Source: Cytobacillus suaedae (GTDB taxonomy: Bacteria; Bacillota; Bacilli; Bacillales; Bacillaceae_L). From it: 64,000 nucleotides of DNA. Where the stretch lies: assembly GCA_014960805.1 (NCBI GenBank), contig CP063163.1:2808001-2872000 (forward strand). Reading direction: 5' to 3'. The position numbers and the translations under genes were made by a program. The notes under the pieces were generated by a model. That model worked only from the letters and a program-made list of their open reading frames with translations, did no database searches and was not told the origin of the DNA. Positions 1-8,140 of the stretch are shown here, one piece after another. Position 1 is the first letter of the stretch. Each line of letters begins with the position of its first letter.

Positions 1-106
1 TGTCTTCATTCTTGTTTTTGTCTTCGTTTTTTGATTTTTCCTTTGTATCTTTACCCATTTGACCATCTGATTCATAGCTTAAATCAAATTTTGGCTTTTT
101 TGTCAT
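1..106 (-). CDS. Small hydrophilic protein, N-terminal part only
   Basis: The gene runs off the left edge, so only the first 35 codons are seen. An ATG at 106 is preceded by a strong AGGAGGGATGCCAA ribosome site. The visible protein starts MTKKPKFDLSY and becomes a Lys/Glu/Asp/Asn-rich low-complexity stretch with no membrane segment or cysteine. It resembles the many short charged proteins of Bacillus, some of them spore-associated, but I recognise no family. Confidence 0.6.
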   Translation of the reverse strand, partial: MTKKPKFDLSYESDGQMGKDTKEKSKNEDKNKNED

Positions 107-153
107 TTGGCATCCCTCCTGCCAATAGTCTTACACCAATTAATAACGATATA

Positions 154-187
154 CAAAAAAAGAGGCGGACCTCTTCTGGCACGCCTC
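154..187 (-). terminator. Rho-independent terminator of rsgA
   Basis: Stem GAGGCG/CGCCTC (162-167 with 182-187), followed on the minus strand by seven T residues. It lies just past the rsgA stop codon. Confidence 0.75.
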
Positions 188-197
188 ATACTTTCAC

Positions 198-1259
198 TTA
201 TTTTCGATGTACTCTCGTTCGATCACCGCTTAGTTTTTTCCACTTATTTCGTTCATCTAGCTGTGCCTTCTTGTCGTTTTTTCGTTCCAGATAGGCAAGT
301 TCTTTTTGAAGCTTTACATAGCTTTTATATCGCTCCTCATCAAGACTGCCATCTGAAATTGCTTCGACAATCGCACATTGAGGTTCATTGCCATGTGTAC
401 AATCTCTATAGTAACAGTTTTCAGCTAATGTTTCGATATCCTCAAAGCTATGGCTTAAGCTGTCTTCAGCATCCCATAATTGGAGCTCCCTCATTCCAGG
501 GGTATCAATGATAATTCCACCAGTTGGGACAACGATAAGTTCACGATGTGTTGTCGTGTGCTTTCCACGATCATCACCTTCTCGAATTTCTTTTACAAGT
601 TGCTTCTCAACACCAATCAATCGATTGGTTAATGTCGACTTCCCTGCTCCTGATGATCCAAGTAAAGCAACTGTTTGACCTTCTACCAGGTAGGTATCTA
701 ATTGGTTTATTCCACTATCATCTTTCACACTTACAGCATGAACTGGCACTCCAAGGGCGACTGTTTCAATTTGTTTTAGTTTCTCTTCAATATCATTGCA
801 TAGATCACTCTTAGTAAGAACGATAACAGGATTTGCGCCACTCTCCCAAGCCATAAGTAAATATCGCTCGATTCTTCGCAAGTTAAAATCCTGGTTTAAG
901 GCATTAACAAGAAACAATGTATTCACATTCGTAGCGACTATTTGTTCTTCAGTGGTCATCCCAGCAACCTTCCTTGAGAACTTACTGAACCTAGGTAAGA
1001 TTCCATGAATTGTTGCCTTACCTTCTTCATATCTTGGTGAGATAAGTACCCAATCTCCAACAGCTGGATAATCTTCTCTAGAAATTGAGTTGTGACGAAG
1101 TTTCCCAGAAACCTCCCCAAGTAAATCGCCTTCTTCAGTAAAAATTCGATACATTCTTTTATGCTCTAATGCAATTCTTCCAACAGAATAGTTTTGTTCT
1201 GTATATTTTGTAAATTCATTATTAAAAAACTCATTCCAACCTAATGTTTGTAAATTCAA
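198..1259 (-). CDS. rsgA: Ribosome small subunit-dependent GTPase A
   Basis: Circularly permuted GTPase that acts in late 30S ribosome maturation. Motifs appear in permuted order: G4 TKSD (about residue 150), then the P-loop GSSGAGKST (about 203), then G3 DTPGM (about 255). A C-terminal Cys/His zinc knuckle follows (NCYYRDCTHGNEPQC). An N-terminal OB-fold-like segment precedes the GTPase. At 353 residues it is longer than the classical ~295-residue B. subtilis RsgA (YloQ), so it may be a second, paralogous copy. The start is TTG at 1259, chosen because AGGAGG lies just upstream. It is monocistronic with its own terminator. Confidence 0.93.
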   Translation of the reverse strand: MNLQTLGWNEFFNNEFTKYTEQNYSVGRIALEHKRMYRIFTEEGDLLGEVSGKLRHNSISREDYPAVGDWVLISPRYEEGKATIHGILPRFSKFSRKVAGMTTEEQIVATNVNTLFLVNALNQDFNLRRIERYLLMAWESGANPVIVLTKSDLCNDIEEKLKQIETVALGVPVHAVSVKDDSGINQLDTYLVEGQTVALLGSSGAGKSTLTNRLIGVEKQLVKEIREGDDRGKHTTTHRELIVVPTGGIIIDTPGMRELQLWDAEDSLSHSFEDIETLAENCYYRDCTHGNEPQCAIVEAISDGSLDEERYKSYVKLQKELAYLERKNDKKAQLDERNKWKKLSGDRTRVHRK

Positions 1260-1304
1260 ATTCCTTTTCCTCCTAGGGATATACTAAAATTAGACAAAAT
1301 AAAA

Positions 1305-1323
1305 AAGACTGATCTACAGTCTT
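1305..1323 (-). terminator. Terminator of a small minus-strand transcript
   Basis: Stem AAGACTG/CAGTCTT followed on the minus strand by a T-rich run (TTTTTTATTTTG). It separates the micropeptide gene at 1345-1460 from rsgA, which supports a discrete small transcript there. Confidence 0.65.
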
Positions 1324-1344
1324 CTTCTTAAAAAGAATTAATAA

Positions 1345-1460
1345 CTATGATCTGAGTTGAATCCAACCCATCACAAATCCCAGAGATACTACAGAGAAAA
1401 AGGATGGGTGGTGTTATATTCAATTAATTTACCGATAGCTCCTAATAAATTTTTGCTCAT
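1345..1460 (-). pseudogene. Micropeptide gene, apparently frameshifted
   Basis: An ATG at 1460 has a GGGTGATG ribosome site and opens a 23-codon frame (MSKNLLGAIGKLIEY...) ending at TAG 1389-1391. Adding one T to the T5 run (complement of A 1397-1401) would join this frame to a second one. That second frame encodes a hydrophobic tail (FFSVVSLGFVMGWIQLRS) ending at 1345. The result would be a plausible 38-residue amphipathic/membrane micropeptide. A terminator follows at 1305-1323. It could be a pseudogene, a phase-variable gene, a sequencing error, or a true 23-residue peptide. Confidence 0.4.
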
Positions 1461-1562
1461 AACACATCACCCACTTTCCGAATTTAATATAAGAAAATTA
1501 TAGTATAATTACTAAAAGATGTAAATAGCTAATTTTTATTATTTTTCCAATAAATCATATTA

Positions 1563-1603
1563 AATGGGGCTGCTCCCATAAACCTTACAGGAACAGCCCC
1601 ATT
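1563..1603. terminator. Hairpin between small genes
   Basis: Ten-base stem AATGGGGCTG/CAGCCCCATT with a GC-rich base and AT-rich flanks. It probably ends the YjcZ-type transcript coming from the right. The T-run is weak on both strands. Confidence 0.5.
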
Positions 1604-1703
1604 ATTTATTAATTAAGGAGGAAAGGCATCATACATAACTACGCTTGGAGTATATCAGTAAAAACATTTACTGTATAAAACAAACTAGATTAGTTCGTTC
1701 AAT

Positions 1704-1835
1704 TTAGCACCAAGCTGCACCTACAATGATTAATAAAATAAATAATACTACGATTAACGCAAATCCACGTCCAGCACCATAACCAGCGCCAGCTACTTGG
1801 GGACCGTAACCATAGCCACAGTGTCCGTAACCCAT
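1704..1835 (-). CDS. YjcZ-family sporulation micropeptide
   Basis: A 43-residue protein. A Gly/Tyr-rich head ([20 protein letters not shown]) is followed by one hydrophobic segment (about residues 24-41) ending GAAWC. This is the typical layout of the YjcZ/YhdX-type tiny membrane proteins that Bacillus makes during sporulation. The ATG at 1835 has an AAAGGAGGTGGAATGA leader. It is a single gene. The family is known to be abundant, but its function is not established. Confidence 0.88.
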   Translation of the reverse strand: MGYGHCGYGYGPQVAGAGYGAGRGFALIVVLFILLIIVGAAWC

Positions 1836-1989
1836 TCATTCCACCTCCTTTTTCATCTATAGTTCTACCATATGCAAACCAACGCTGTTTCGAAAAGGCA
1901 TATGCCTAGAGAGTTAGGAAAAATCCAAATTATTCCTTTACATAAGTTCAATTTAAGTTGGAAATTTTAGTAATAAGGAGGTTAGAAAG

Positions 1990-2349
1990 ATGACAAGTTT
2001 ATTAATGAAGATCATTATTTGTCCTTTAGTTGTAGCTCTATCAGCTTCATTCCTTGCGAATCTTAACTACGCAAACTTTATCCAGCCTATCATTGTCGGA
2101 TTGATTTTAGCTGTAGCAGGGGTAACAATGGAGTATTTATTTTTAAAAGAGGGTAGTGTTTGGTTTAGTACATTCATGGATTTTGTAGCTTCAGTCATTA
2201 TTGTTTATTTCGTTACAAATCTTTTTGCTACAGCATCTGCAACCCTATTCGGTGCAATAATTGTTGGTTTTCTACTAGCTGTTACAGAATATTTTACTCA
2301 TTCATATTTAGTGAAATCTGGAAAGACAAGGAAAACATCATTGGCCTAA
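1990..2349 (+). CDS. YndM-like DUF2512 membrane protein
   Basis: A 119-residue protein with four hydrophobic segments (about residues 6-24, 31-50, 58-78 and 84-105) and a basic C-terminus. This matches the small DUF2512 (YndM) integral membrane proteins of Bacillus, whose function is unknown. A strong ribosome site (AAGGAGGTTAGAAAG) precedes the ATG. It stands alone ahead of the next small gene, separated by about 95 bases. Confidence 0.72.
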   Translation: MTSLLMKIIICPLVVALSASFLANLNYANFIQPIIVGLILAVAGVTMEYLFLKEGSVWFSTFMDFVASVIIVYFVTNLFATASATLFGAIIVGFLLAVTEYFTHSYLVKSGKTRKTSLA

Positions 2350-2444
2350 TCACTTCTTTTGGAAGAAAATTCTTCACATACGACAACCCACTAAAGTTGA
2401 AATTAAGAAATGCATAAGAAATAAATGGGTAGGAGGCCTTTATT

Positions 2445-2672
2445 TTGACAAAAAACAATCATGAAATTCCTCAAAATGAAAACTTAAAAATTGCAGGTAA
2501 AACATTTGATCCAGCTGACTATCAAAGTAATTCACTTGAGGCAAAGGGACTTGCAATCACTCATGAACAAACGAGTGACACATGGACAGAAGGTACAATA
2601 GAAGCAAAGATTGATGACGTGAATGGAAAAGATATCGAAATTCCACGTACAGGTTATGATGAAGATAAATAA
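2445..2672 (+). CDS. YozQ-like DUF4025 protein
   Basis: A 75-residue acidic soluble protein with the pattern 'GKTFDPADYQS...KGLAITHEQTSDTWTEGTI'. I recognise this as the YozQ/DUF4025 family found in spore-forming Bacillus. The start is TTG at 2445, supported by the GTAGGAGGCC ribosome site. A strong hairpin follows immediately. No enzymatic motif is present. Confidence 0.7.
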   Translation: MTKNNHEIPQNENLKIAGKTFDPADYQSNSLEAKGLAITHEQTSDTWTEGTIEAKIDDVNGKDIEIPRTGYDEDK

Positions 2673-2685
2673 ATAACTAAAAAAA

Positions 2686-2717
2686 AATCACTTGTGCATT
2701 TTGTGCATCAAGTGATT
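2686..2717. terminator. Bidirectional terminator
   Basis: Stem AATCACTTG/CAAGTGATT with A-run before and T-run after. It sits between the yozQ-like gene (plus) and ypmS (minus). Confidence 0.85.
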
Positions 2718-2725
2718 TTTTTGGT

Positions 2726-3304
2726 TTATTTAGTTAACGGTACAATAAGTTTAAAGGATATGTTATCTTCCTTTAAATCAAACGTATTTACTTTTACATC
2801 AACATCACTTTTTATATCCATTTGTGTTACAGAGACATAAATCAATTCTTCTTTTGGATCAATTACTACCCATTCTGGCAGGATATAGTTTTCCTTAATG
2901 TAGGTTAAGACAAATGGAACAGGTAACATCAATTGACCGATTGATATCGTTTCTTGTTCCAAAATGAGATCCCCTTCTGGGGTAACGATTGGATTAAACT
3001 TCATTTCTAAGTGAAGTTTACGATTAAAAGCTGTAATTGAACCTAGTAATAAGACATTTTCATCAAGTATAATCTCATATTCCAGAGGATTATTTTTTGA
3101 TTCCTTTTGTAAATAATTGTTAATTACTTTCGTTAATTCGCTTTTACTACTAACCACTTTTAACTCTACACCTGATTGATCGTAAGAAGTAAACGGATTG
3201 TCATGCTGCTCCGTTGGTACTTTAAAGAGTGCTGTTACTATTACAATAACAATAACTACATTTAGCGCCAGTAATCCAAAAAACAATCCCTTCCACTTTC
3301 CCAT
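2726..3304 (-). CDS. ypmS: YpmS family (DUF2140) membrane-anchored protein
   Basis: A 192-residue protein with an N-terminal membrane anchor (about residues 6-27) and an extracytoplasmic beta-rich domain typical of DUF2140/YpmS. It lies 20 bases downstream of ypmR, as in B. subtilis, so the two are probably co-transcribed. The function is unknown. The pairing with an SGNH hydrolase suggests a joint role at the membrane or cell wall, which is inference. Confidence 0.85.
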   Translation of the reverse strand: MGKWKGLFFGLLALNVVIVIVIVTALFKVPTEQHDNPFTSYDQSGVELKVVSSKSELTKVINNYLQKESKNNPLEYEIILDENVLLLGSITAFNRKLHLEMKFNPIVTPEGDLILEQETISIGQLMLPVPFVLTYIKENYILPEWVVIDPKEELIYVSVTQMDIKSDVDVKVNTFDLKEDNISFKLIVPLTK

Positions 3305-3324
3305 AATCTACTCCCTTACCTTGC

Positions 3325-4119
3325 TTAATGACTGAATTTCTCGATAAACGTTTGGTAAATTCTATCTGCCATACGTTGATACCCTTCGGAGTTCGGGTGA
3401 AAATCATCCGTATATAATAAATTTACATCACTATTTTTAAAGATATCATCTACTGCTACAAATGTCGTGTTTGGATACTTATCAAGCAAGATTTCACTTC
3501 CATCATTCCATTCCTCTATGACGGTTTCAACTTCAGGTAAATCACCTAACAAAACGTTAAATGGATTATAGAGGCCAACCAACATAATGTGAATATCATC
3601 ATTGATGGTACGTATATTTTCAATAATGGTTTTCAGGCGTTCTTCATATGGCCCTTTCTCATCATGAAACACATCAAAATCTAACGTTAAAAAGTTCTGC
3701 ATCGCAACCATCATTAAGTCATTTCCACCAACGGTGATAATAACAATATCTGCATTCTTTAATGGTTGTTGTACTTCATTCAATTCCAGTCTTGCCAAAA
3801 GATGTGCAGTTGTATTCCCATTAATACCAAGGTTTTTCATATTAATATTTTTTATCCCTTTATTCTCAAGGAGCATCTTCTCTAACAAGGTAACATATCC
3901 ACCGTTATTAGTCGTATCACCAAAGCCCTCTGTTAGTGAATCTCCAAAGGCTACAATGGAATAATCCCTGGGTATAAACGACTCAGGAAGGGATTGCTTT
4001 AAAGGAACGAAAACCAGTTGTCGTTGTGAAGATTGGGTACTTACAGGACTATGCATAGAGCATGAAGTTAGTAGCACTACACAGAAAACTAGAAGTAGTT
4101 TCTTCATTACTTTGATCAC
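3325..4119 (-). CDS. ypmR: YpmR, SGNH/GDSL lipase-esterase lipoprotein
   Basis: Secreted SGNH-fold hydrolase. Block I is FGDSLTEGFG with the nucleophile Ser. The block II Gly, block III GGND and block V DxxHPN (DDFHPNSEGY) are all present, so the catalytic set looks complete. The N-terminus MKKLLLVFCVVLLTSCS is a lipoprotein signal with a lipobox (LLTSC), so it should be anchored outside the membrane. The upstream Met residues (MIKVMKK) leave the start uncertain by four codons. It is followed by ypmS. The substrate (acyl ester or acetylated glycan) cannot be told from sequence. Confidence 0.88.
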   Translation of the reverse strand: MIKVMKKLLLVFCVVLLTSCSMHSPVSTQSSQRQLVFVPLKQSLPESFIPRDYSIVAFGDSLTEGFGDTTNNGGYVTLLEKMLLENKGIKNINMKNLGINGNTTAHLLARLELNEVQQPLKNADIVIITVGGNDLMMVAMQNFLTLDFDVFHDEKGPYEERLKTIIENIRTINDDIHIMLVGLYNPFNVLLGDLPEVETVIEEWNDGSEILLDKYPNTTFVAVDDIFKNSDVNLLYTDDFHPNSEGYQRMADRIYQTFIEKFSH

Positions 4120-4220
4120 CTACTAATCACTAATTCTATTAAATCAGATTTTAGATTTTTTTAGTATTATAGCATATTCAACTTTAGTAAAATCATGAGG
4201 ACAATTATCTAAAAAGTCAA

Positions 4221-4245
4221 AAAGGACACATTACTGTGCCCTTTT
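4221..4245 (-). terminator. Terminator overlapping the 3' end of the phosphoesterase gene
   Basis: Stem AAAGGACACA/TGTGCCCTTT followed by a T-run on the minus strand. The stop codon of the upstream gene lies in the loop. Confidence 0.7.
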
Positions 4246-5106
4246 CATCTCCGTATGAATAACCAATTGTTCAGTACAAAAGATATTTACTTTATGAATT
4301 GTAATCTCCGGTAATGAGCCCACACGGATATTCACACCAGTTTGCCCAAGACCTTCACTAATGTAATACGGCTTCCCGTTACGTTCATGAAATCCTTTAA
4401 TAATATTCAACCGAGCTAATTTACCCATCTTTGCAAGATGATATGGCCTCGGCCAATGAATTTGACCACCATGAAAATGGCCAGATAATAAATAGTCAAA
4501 ATGGTAGTTATCCAAATGAAGGACAATATTAGGGTCATGCGTTAGCACTAAATTGTATCCACCCTTAATATTTTCATACGATTTTTCTATGTCACTACGT
4601 TTTGTACTAAAATCATCAATACCAATAATATTAAGCTTATTGCCATCAATTAGAATCGAAGCATTCTCATTTTGCATCGTTATACAGCCATTATCTTCTA
4701 ATGTTTTCTTCAATTCTTCAAATCTCTCATTCTTTAAAACATAATCATGATTCCCAAATATAGCATACATTCCATGCTCGACCTGTAACTTATTAAGCAC
4801 TTGGAGATAAGGAACTAATTTTGGAATACTACGTCTACGATCTAAAAAGTCACCTGTAAGTGCAATTAAATCAATTTTTTCATTTTGTAATTTTTCATAT
4901 AAAGTGTCTGGTGAAATTGAGAGATTCTCTAAATGGATATCAGATAGATGAAGTATATTTAATGTAGGGGAATTAGGGTTATCGGTTTTGTTCAGACAAG
5001 CATTAACATCTATTCTATTCATCACCACATTGTGGGTGTTTTTATTCGCTCGGTAAATCCCGAAAGCCAATACAATCGTTAAGATTGTAATTAAGAAAAA
5101 AGACAT
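4231..5106 (-). CDS. Membrane-anchored calcineurin-like metallophosphoesterase (YkoQ-like)
   Basis: One N-terminal membrane helix is followed by a metallophosphoesterase domain. The two-metal ligand motifs are DIH (LHLSDIHLE), GDFLDRR, GNHDY, THDP and GHFHGGQ. The ATG at 5106 (MSFFLITIL) is chosen because GGAGGAG lies six bases upstream; an in-frame upstream codon at 5127 lacks a site. It lies next to a ykoP-like gene and opposite a ykoN-like glycosyltransferase, matching the B. subtilis ykoN-ykoP-ykoQ grouping. By analogy with YkuE-type enzymes it may act on a lipid phosphate, which is inference. Confidence 0.85.
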   Translation of the reverse strand: MSFFLITILTIVLAFGIYRANKNTHNVVMNRIDVNACLNKTDNPNSPTLNILHLSDIHLENLSISPDTLYEKLQNEKIDLIALTGDFLDRRRSIPKLVPYLQVLNKLQVEHGMYAIFGNHDYVLKNERFEELKKTLEDNGCITMQNENASILIDGNKLNIIGIDDFSTKRSDIEKSYENIKGGYNLVLTHDPNIVLHLDNYHFDYLLSGHFHGGQIHWPRPYHLAKMGKLARLNIIKGFHERNGKPYYISEGLGQTGVNIRVGSLPEITIHKVNIFCTEQLVIHTEMKRAQ

Positions 5107-5174
5107 AGTATCTCCTCCTTCTTTCACAATTATAGTAAAAAAAAGGAGGAGTGTAACTGGTAATAACTAGTTAG

Positions 5175-5738
5175 TTATCGTTTATATTGATTTAGAAGAG
5201 CCTCTTTTGACATAAAAAGATATTTCGGAGGTCTTTTTAGGCTTTGTGAATTTATATGAGGAACAGATAAACAATACATTGGTATAAATACAAATTGCTT
5301 TATAAACCGATAGAACGGATTTTTGATTTCAAATGTCTCAAATCCAAGTCGATTACACCCTTTATGCAACATGGTGATACCAATTATACCTTTTATTTCG
5401 TCACTCCTTGGATGAGATTGTAAATGGTATGCTAAACTCGGCATTCCATTTAAGACATGTTTAAAAATGATTCTTCCCCTTTTTGTATCACTTTCCACAC
5501 TATTCATATCTTTCAATAATCGAACATTATGTAAATGAATTTTAATTAAAAGATCATTTTTCTTAATGGTAGTGCCATCCTTTAGGTTTACTTCTTTTCC
5601 TTTATAGCGAGTAAGTCTTACACGGAATATATTTCGTTGTTTGTTTGTATCTTCTAAGTAAATTAAGCGGGTAAATAAGTAGTAAATTGGGTCAAGGATA
5701 GACCATATCGATAAAAAGTATAATCTCATCTTCAACAT
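5175..5738 (-). CDS. ykoP: YkoP-like conserved protein
   Basis: A protein of about 187 residues with one likely N-terminal membrane segment (LSIWSILDPIYYLF). A soluble region follows containing 'FRVRLTRYKGKEV' and 'GCNRLGFETFEI', features I associate with YkoP of B. subtilis. The function is unknown. It is the first gene of a pair with the metallophosphoesterase and is divergent from the ykoN-like glycosyltransferase. The start is uncertain: AAAGGAG lies 13 bases before the ATG at 5738, and an ATG at 5729 would also give the protein. Confidence 0.7.
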   Translation of the reverse strand: MLKMRLYFLSIWSILDPIYYLFTRLIYLEDTNKQRNIFRVRLTRYKGKEVNLKDGTTIKKNDLLIKIHLHNVRLLKDMNSVESDTKRGRIIFKHVLNGMPSLAYHLQSHPRSDEIKGIIGITMLHKGCNRLGFETFEIKNPFYRFIKQFVFIPMYCLSVPHINSQSLKRPPKYLFMSKEALLNQYKR

Positions 5739-5985
5739 TTGAAGGATCAAGCTCCTTTGCATGAAGGGTACTTATACTTAATTTTTTGATTTTCTTACCA
5801 ATAATATTATTGGAAATTAAAGGTTTTTATTTTTGGGATAGGTTAACCTAGTTGTTGATTTTCGTTACAGGACTATCAACGTGACAATTATATCAATACT
5901 GTTCTATAACTTAGCCTATTTCTGAATAAATCCTTCATGAACAATTCAAACTAAGGTAACTATTGTATTGCAAAGGAGTCTACTT

Positions 5986-7125
5986 ATGAAAAAGGTCTTA
6001 TTTTTGCCTTTTTTACAAATACCTTCCGGTCACCATCAAGTGGTAGATGCTTTAAGGGAGGACTTAGAAATCAATCATTCAGGTTTGGTTTTTGATAAAA
6101 TTGATGTTCTTCATTATGGATATGGAAATTTAGAGGCCCTTGTTTCGGGAATATACTTAAAGTGGATTCACCATTTCCCTTCAACCTATAGTTGGCTTTA
6201 TAAGAGTTCTGTTTATAGTGGCTCATCCATGAATAAAAATTATAAACTTTATGAACTGTTATTTATTCGCTTTATTAAAAAAATAATGCTAGAAACAAAA
6301 CCAGATATCGTTGTTTGCTCACATGCATTACCTTCTTATATGTTGAACCTATTAAAAAAAAGAGGATTTACTTCGGTACCAATTGTTAATGTTTATACCG
6401 ATTTTTTTGTTCATAGCTTCTGGGGAACAAATCATATAGACTATCACTTTGTTTCTAATCGGAATATGAAAAACGACTTAATAAATCGAGGGATTACTGA
6501 AAATCGCATTTATGTCACCGGGATACCTCTGCATCGTAAAATTCTCCAAGAAACTAACTCTAGCTCTATTCCCTCTAAACCACAGCTTCAGTGTACGATT
6601 ATGGGGGGCAGTTTAGGTGTAGGGGTCATTGACAGACTTATAAAAAAATTAAAACCAACAGGGCAGATACGCTATAGCATTTTGTGTGGGAAAAATACGA
6701 AACTTTATAACCAGCTAAAAAGTCAAGGTCATAAGCACATCCACCCACTTCCTTACATAAGCTCCCGGGAAGAAATGGATACCATTTATTGTCAATCCGA
6801 TTTTATAATTACGAAGCCTGGCGGTGTCACAATTAGTGAATGCCTTCAAAAAAGGGTTCCTATTTTCGTATATCATGCTCTACCAGGCCAAGAAGAGATT
6901 AATCTTAATGAACTAAACAAATTGGGAGTTGTTTTTCCATTAACTGACTGGGAGATATACGATGATCTCGAAAAACATTTACTGTCCACCTACAAATCAG
7001 AGAAAAAGGTAGAGCAATACCGTACTTCTCTGGATCAATATCACCGTGAGTTTCACCATGAACCTGCATCCGTTATCTTAAATCGAATCTTACAAGAAAC
7101 CGAAAGGAAGAGAAATGCTCAATGA
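5986..7125 (+). CDS. ykoN: MGDG synthase-like glycosyltransferase (YkoN-like)
   Basis: A 379-residue GT28-type glycosyltransferase. The N-terminal MGDG-synthase domain starts LFLPFLQIPSGHHQVVDAL, where a hydrophobic and SGHHQ acceptor site is expected. The C-terminal nucleotide-sugar site includes 'GGSLGVG', 'ITKPGGVTISECL' and 'PGQEEIN'. Such enzymes glycosylate diacylglycerol or related membrane lipids at the cytosolic face. The ATG at 5986 follows AAAGGAG, better than a TTG 18 bases earlier. Its TGA overlaps the ATG of the next small gene. Next to ykoP/ykoQ it suggests a lipid-modification cluster. Confidence 0.82.
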   Translation: MKKVLFLPFLQIPSGHHQVVDALREDLEINHSGLVFDKIDVLHYGYGNLEALVSGIYLKWIHHFPSTYSWLYKSSVYSGSSMNKNYKLYELLFIRFIKKIMLETKPDIVVCSHALPSYMLNLLKKRGFTSVPIVNVYTDFFVHSFWGTNHIDYHFVSNRNMKNDLINRGITENRIYVTGIPLHRKILQETNSSSIPSKPQLQCTIMGGSLGVGVIDRLIKKLKPTGQIRYSILCGKNTKLYNQLKSQGHKHIHPLPYISSREEMDTIYCQSDFIITKPGGVTISECLQKRVPIFVYHALPGQEEINLNELNKLGVVFPLTDWEIYDDLEKHLLSTYKSEKKVEQYRTSLDQYHREFHHEPASVILNRILQETERKRNAQ

Positions 7126-7274
7126 CAAATCATAAAAAAGATGAAAAAGAACATTCACAAACACCCGAGGAACTAGATTTCATTATGTTAGATGACTGTC
7201 ATACCTATAACTCAAAAGATCTCTTCTGGAAAGAACTAGCCACAATCGTGGAAGATGGAGCAACAGAAGACTAA
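7122..7274 (+). CDS. Acidic 50-residue protein coupled to the glycosyltransferase gene
   Basis: Starts at an ATG that overlaps the TGA of the upstream gene (ATGA), so translation should be coupled. The protein is soluble and acidic (TPEELDFIMLDD...) with one Cys and one Trp. I recognise no family. The overlap, the in-frame length and the terminator directly after it argue for a real gene. A role tied to the glycosyltransferase is inference from the coupling. Confidence 0.65.
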   Translation: MTNHKKDEKEHSQTPEELDFIMLDDCHTYNSKDLFWKELATIVEDGATED

Positions 7275-7275
7275 A

Positions 7276-7300
7276 AAAGGACCTCCTAAAGAGATCCTTT
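7276..7300. terminator. Bidirectional terminator
   Basis: Stem AAAGGACCTC/GAGATCCTTT (one mismatch) with A-run and T-run flanks, between the small gene (plus) and ypmQ (minus). Confidence 0.75.
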
Positions 7301-7316
7301 TTTTTGCACTTAGATT

Positions 7317-7886
7317 CTAATTTAACGACTTAACATCTTTAATAATCTGATCAAAAGGAACATCAACGCCGCTATAGCTTTGTTTAATGATCCCGTCTTT
7401 ATCTACAACATAAAAAGAGGTCCCATGGCCAACTTGAGGCTCACCTTCAATTTTTTGAACTAATGACTTAAAACTTTCTCTTGAGAAACTTTCAATTTCA
7501 TCTTGAGAATATCCCGTTAGAAAGTGCCAATTAGAAAAATCAGCTTCAAATTTCCCAGCAAACTCCTTTAATGCATCCGGAGTATCCACTTCAGGATCAA
7601 CGGTAAAGGATACAATCTCCACATTTTCTATTCCCTCTTGTTTTAATAGACCTTGAATCTTAGACATATTAGCAGTCATCGGTGGGCAAACTGTATCACA
7701 ATTTGTGAAAATAAAGTTCGCTAACCACACCTTCCCTTTAAGGTCCTCTAGAGCCACTTCTTCACCATCTTGATTTATATACGCAAATTCCTGTACTTCC
7801 CAATTATGAGGATTTTCTATCTCATATCCACATGCTGTTAAAAATAGTAAAAGTCCTATTAGGATCAATAACCCGTATTTTCTCAC
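7317..7886 (-). CDS. ypmQ: SCO1/SenC copper-chaperone lipoprotein YpmQ
   Basis: A 189-residue lipoprotein with lipobox LTAC at residues 16-19. The thioredoxin fold carries the CxxxC copper/thiol motif (NCDTVCPP) and the distal ligand His (VGHGTSF). SCO proteins help load the CuA centre of cytochrome c oxidase on the outer face of the membrane. In B. subtilis ypmQ neighbours ypmR/ypmS; here the ykoN/P/Q-like block lies between them. Monocistronic. Confidence 0.92.
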   Translation of the reverse strand: MRKYGLLILIGLLLFLTACGYEIENPHNWEVQEFAYINQDGEEVALEDLKGKVWLANFIFTNCDTVCPPMTANMSKIQGLLKQEGIENVEIVSFTVDPEVDTPDALKEFAGKFEADFSNWHFLTGYSQDEIESFSRESFKSLVQKIEGEPQVGHGTSFYVVDKDGIIKQSYSGVDVPFDQIIKDVKSLN

Positions 7887-8059
7887 AATTTTTCACCTTT
7901 CCTCTTTTGAGTTCATGAGCATTTTATCAAAAAAGTAGACAAGAAGAAAGAAAAAAGATAAACAACACATTTTCAGTTTCTCAAATCATAATCTAAGGAT
8001 TATAATCATAGAATGGACAAGAAGTAATGAGTTGTCCAATAGTTATGGGGGTTTGAATC

Positions 8060-8140
8060 ATGTTCGTTATGTTTGTGACTAATAGAAACAAACTAAATAT
8101 CCACTGTAACAGAGAGAAGGGCGACCCTACCTATGTCTAA
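8060..8140 (+). CDS. Possible 26-codon upstream ORF overlapping yitT
   Basis: An ATG at 8060 follows a G-run (GGGGGTTTGAATC) at correct spacing. The frame (MFVMFVTNRNK...) ends in a TAA at 8138-8140, which overlaps the start of the YitT gene (ATG 8133) in another frame. Such overlap could couple translation. There is no independent support, so this is tentative. Confidence 0.3.
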   Translation: MFVMFVTNRNKLNIHCNREKGDPTYV

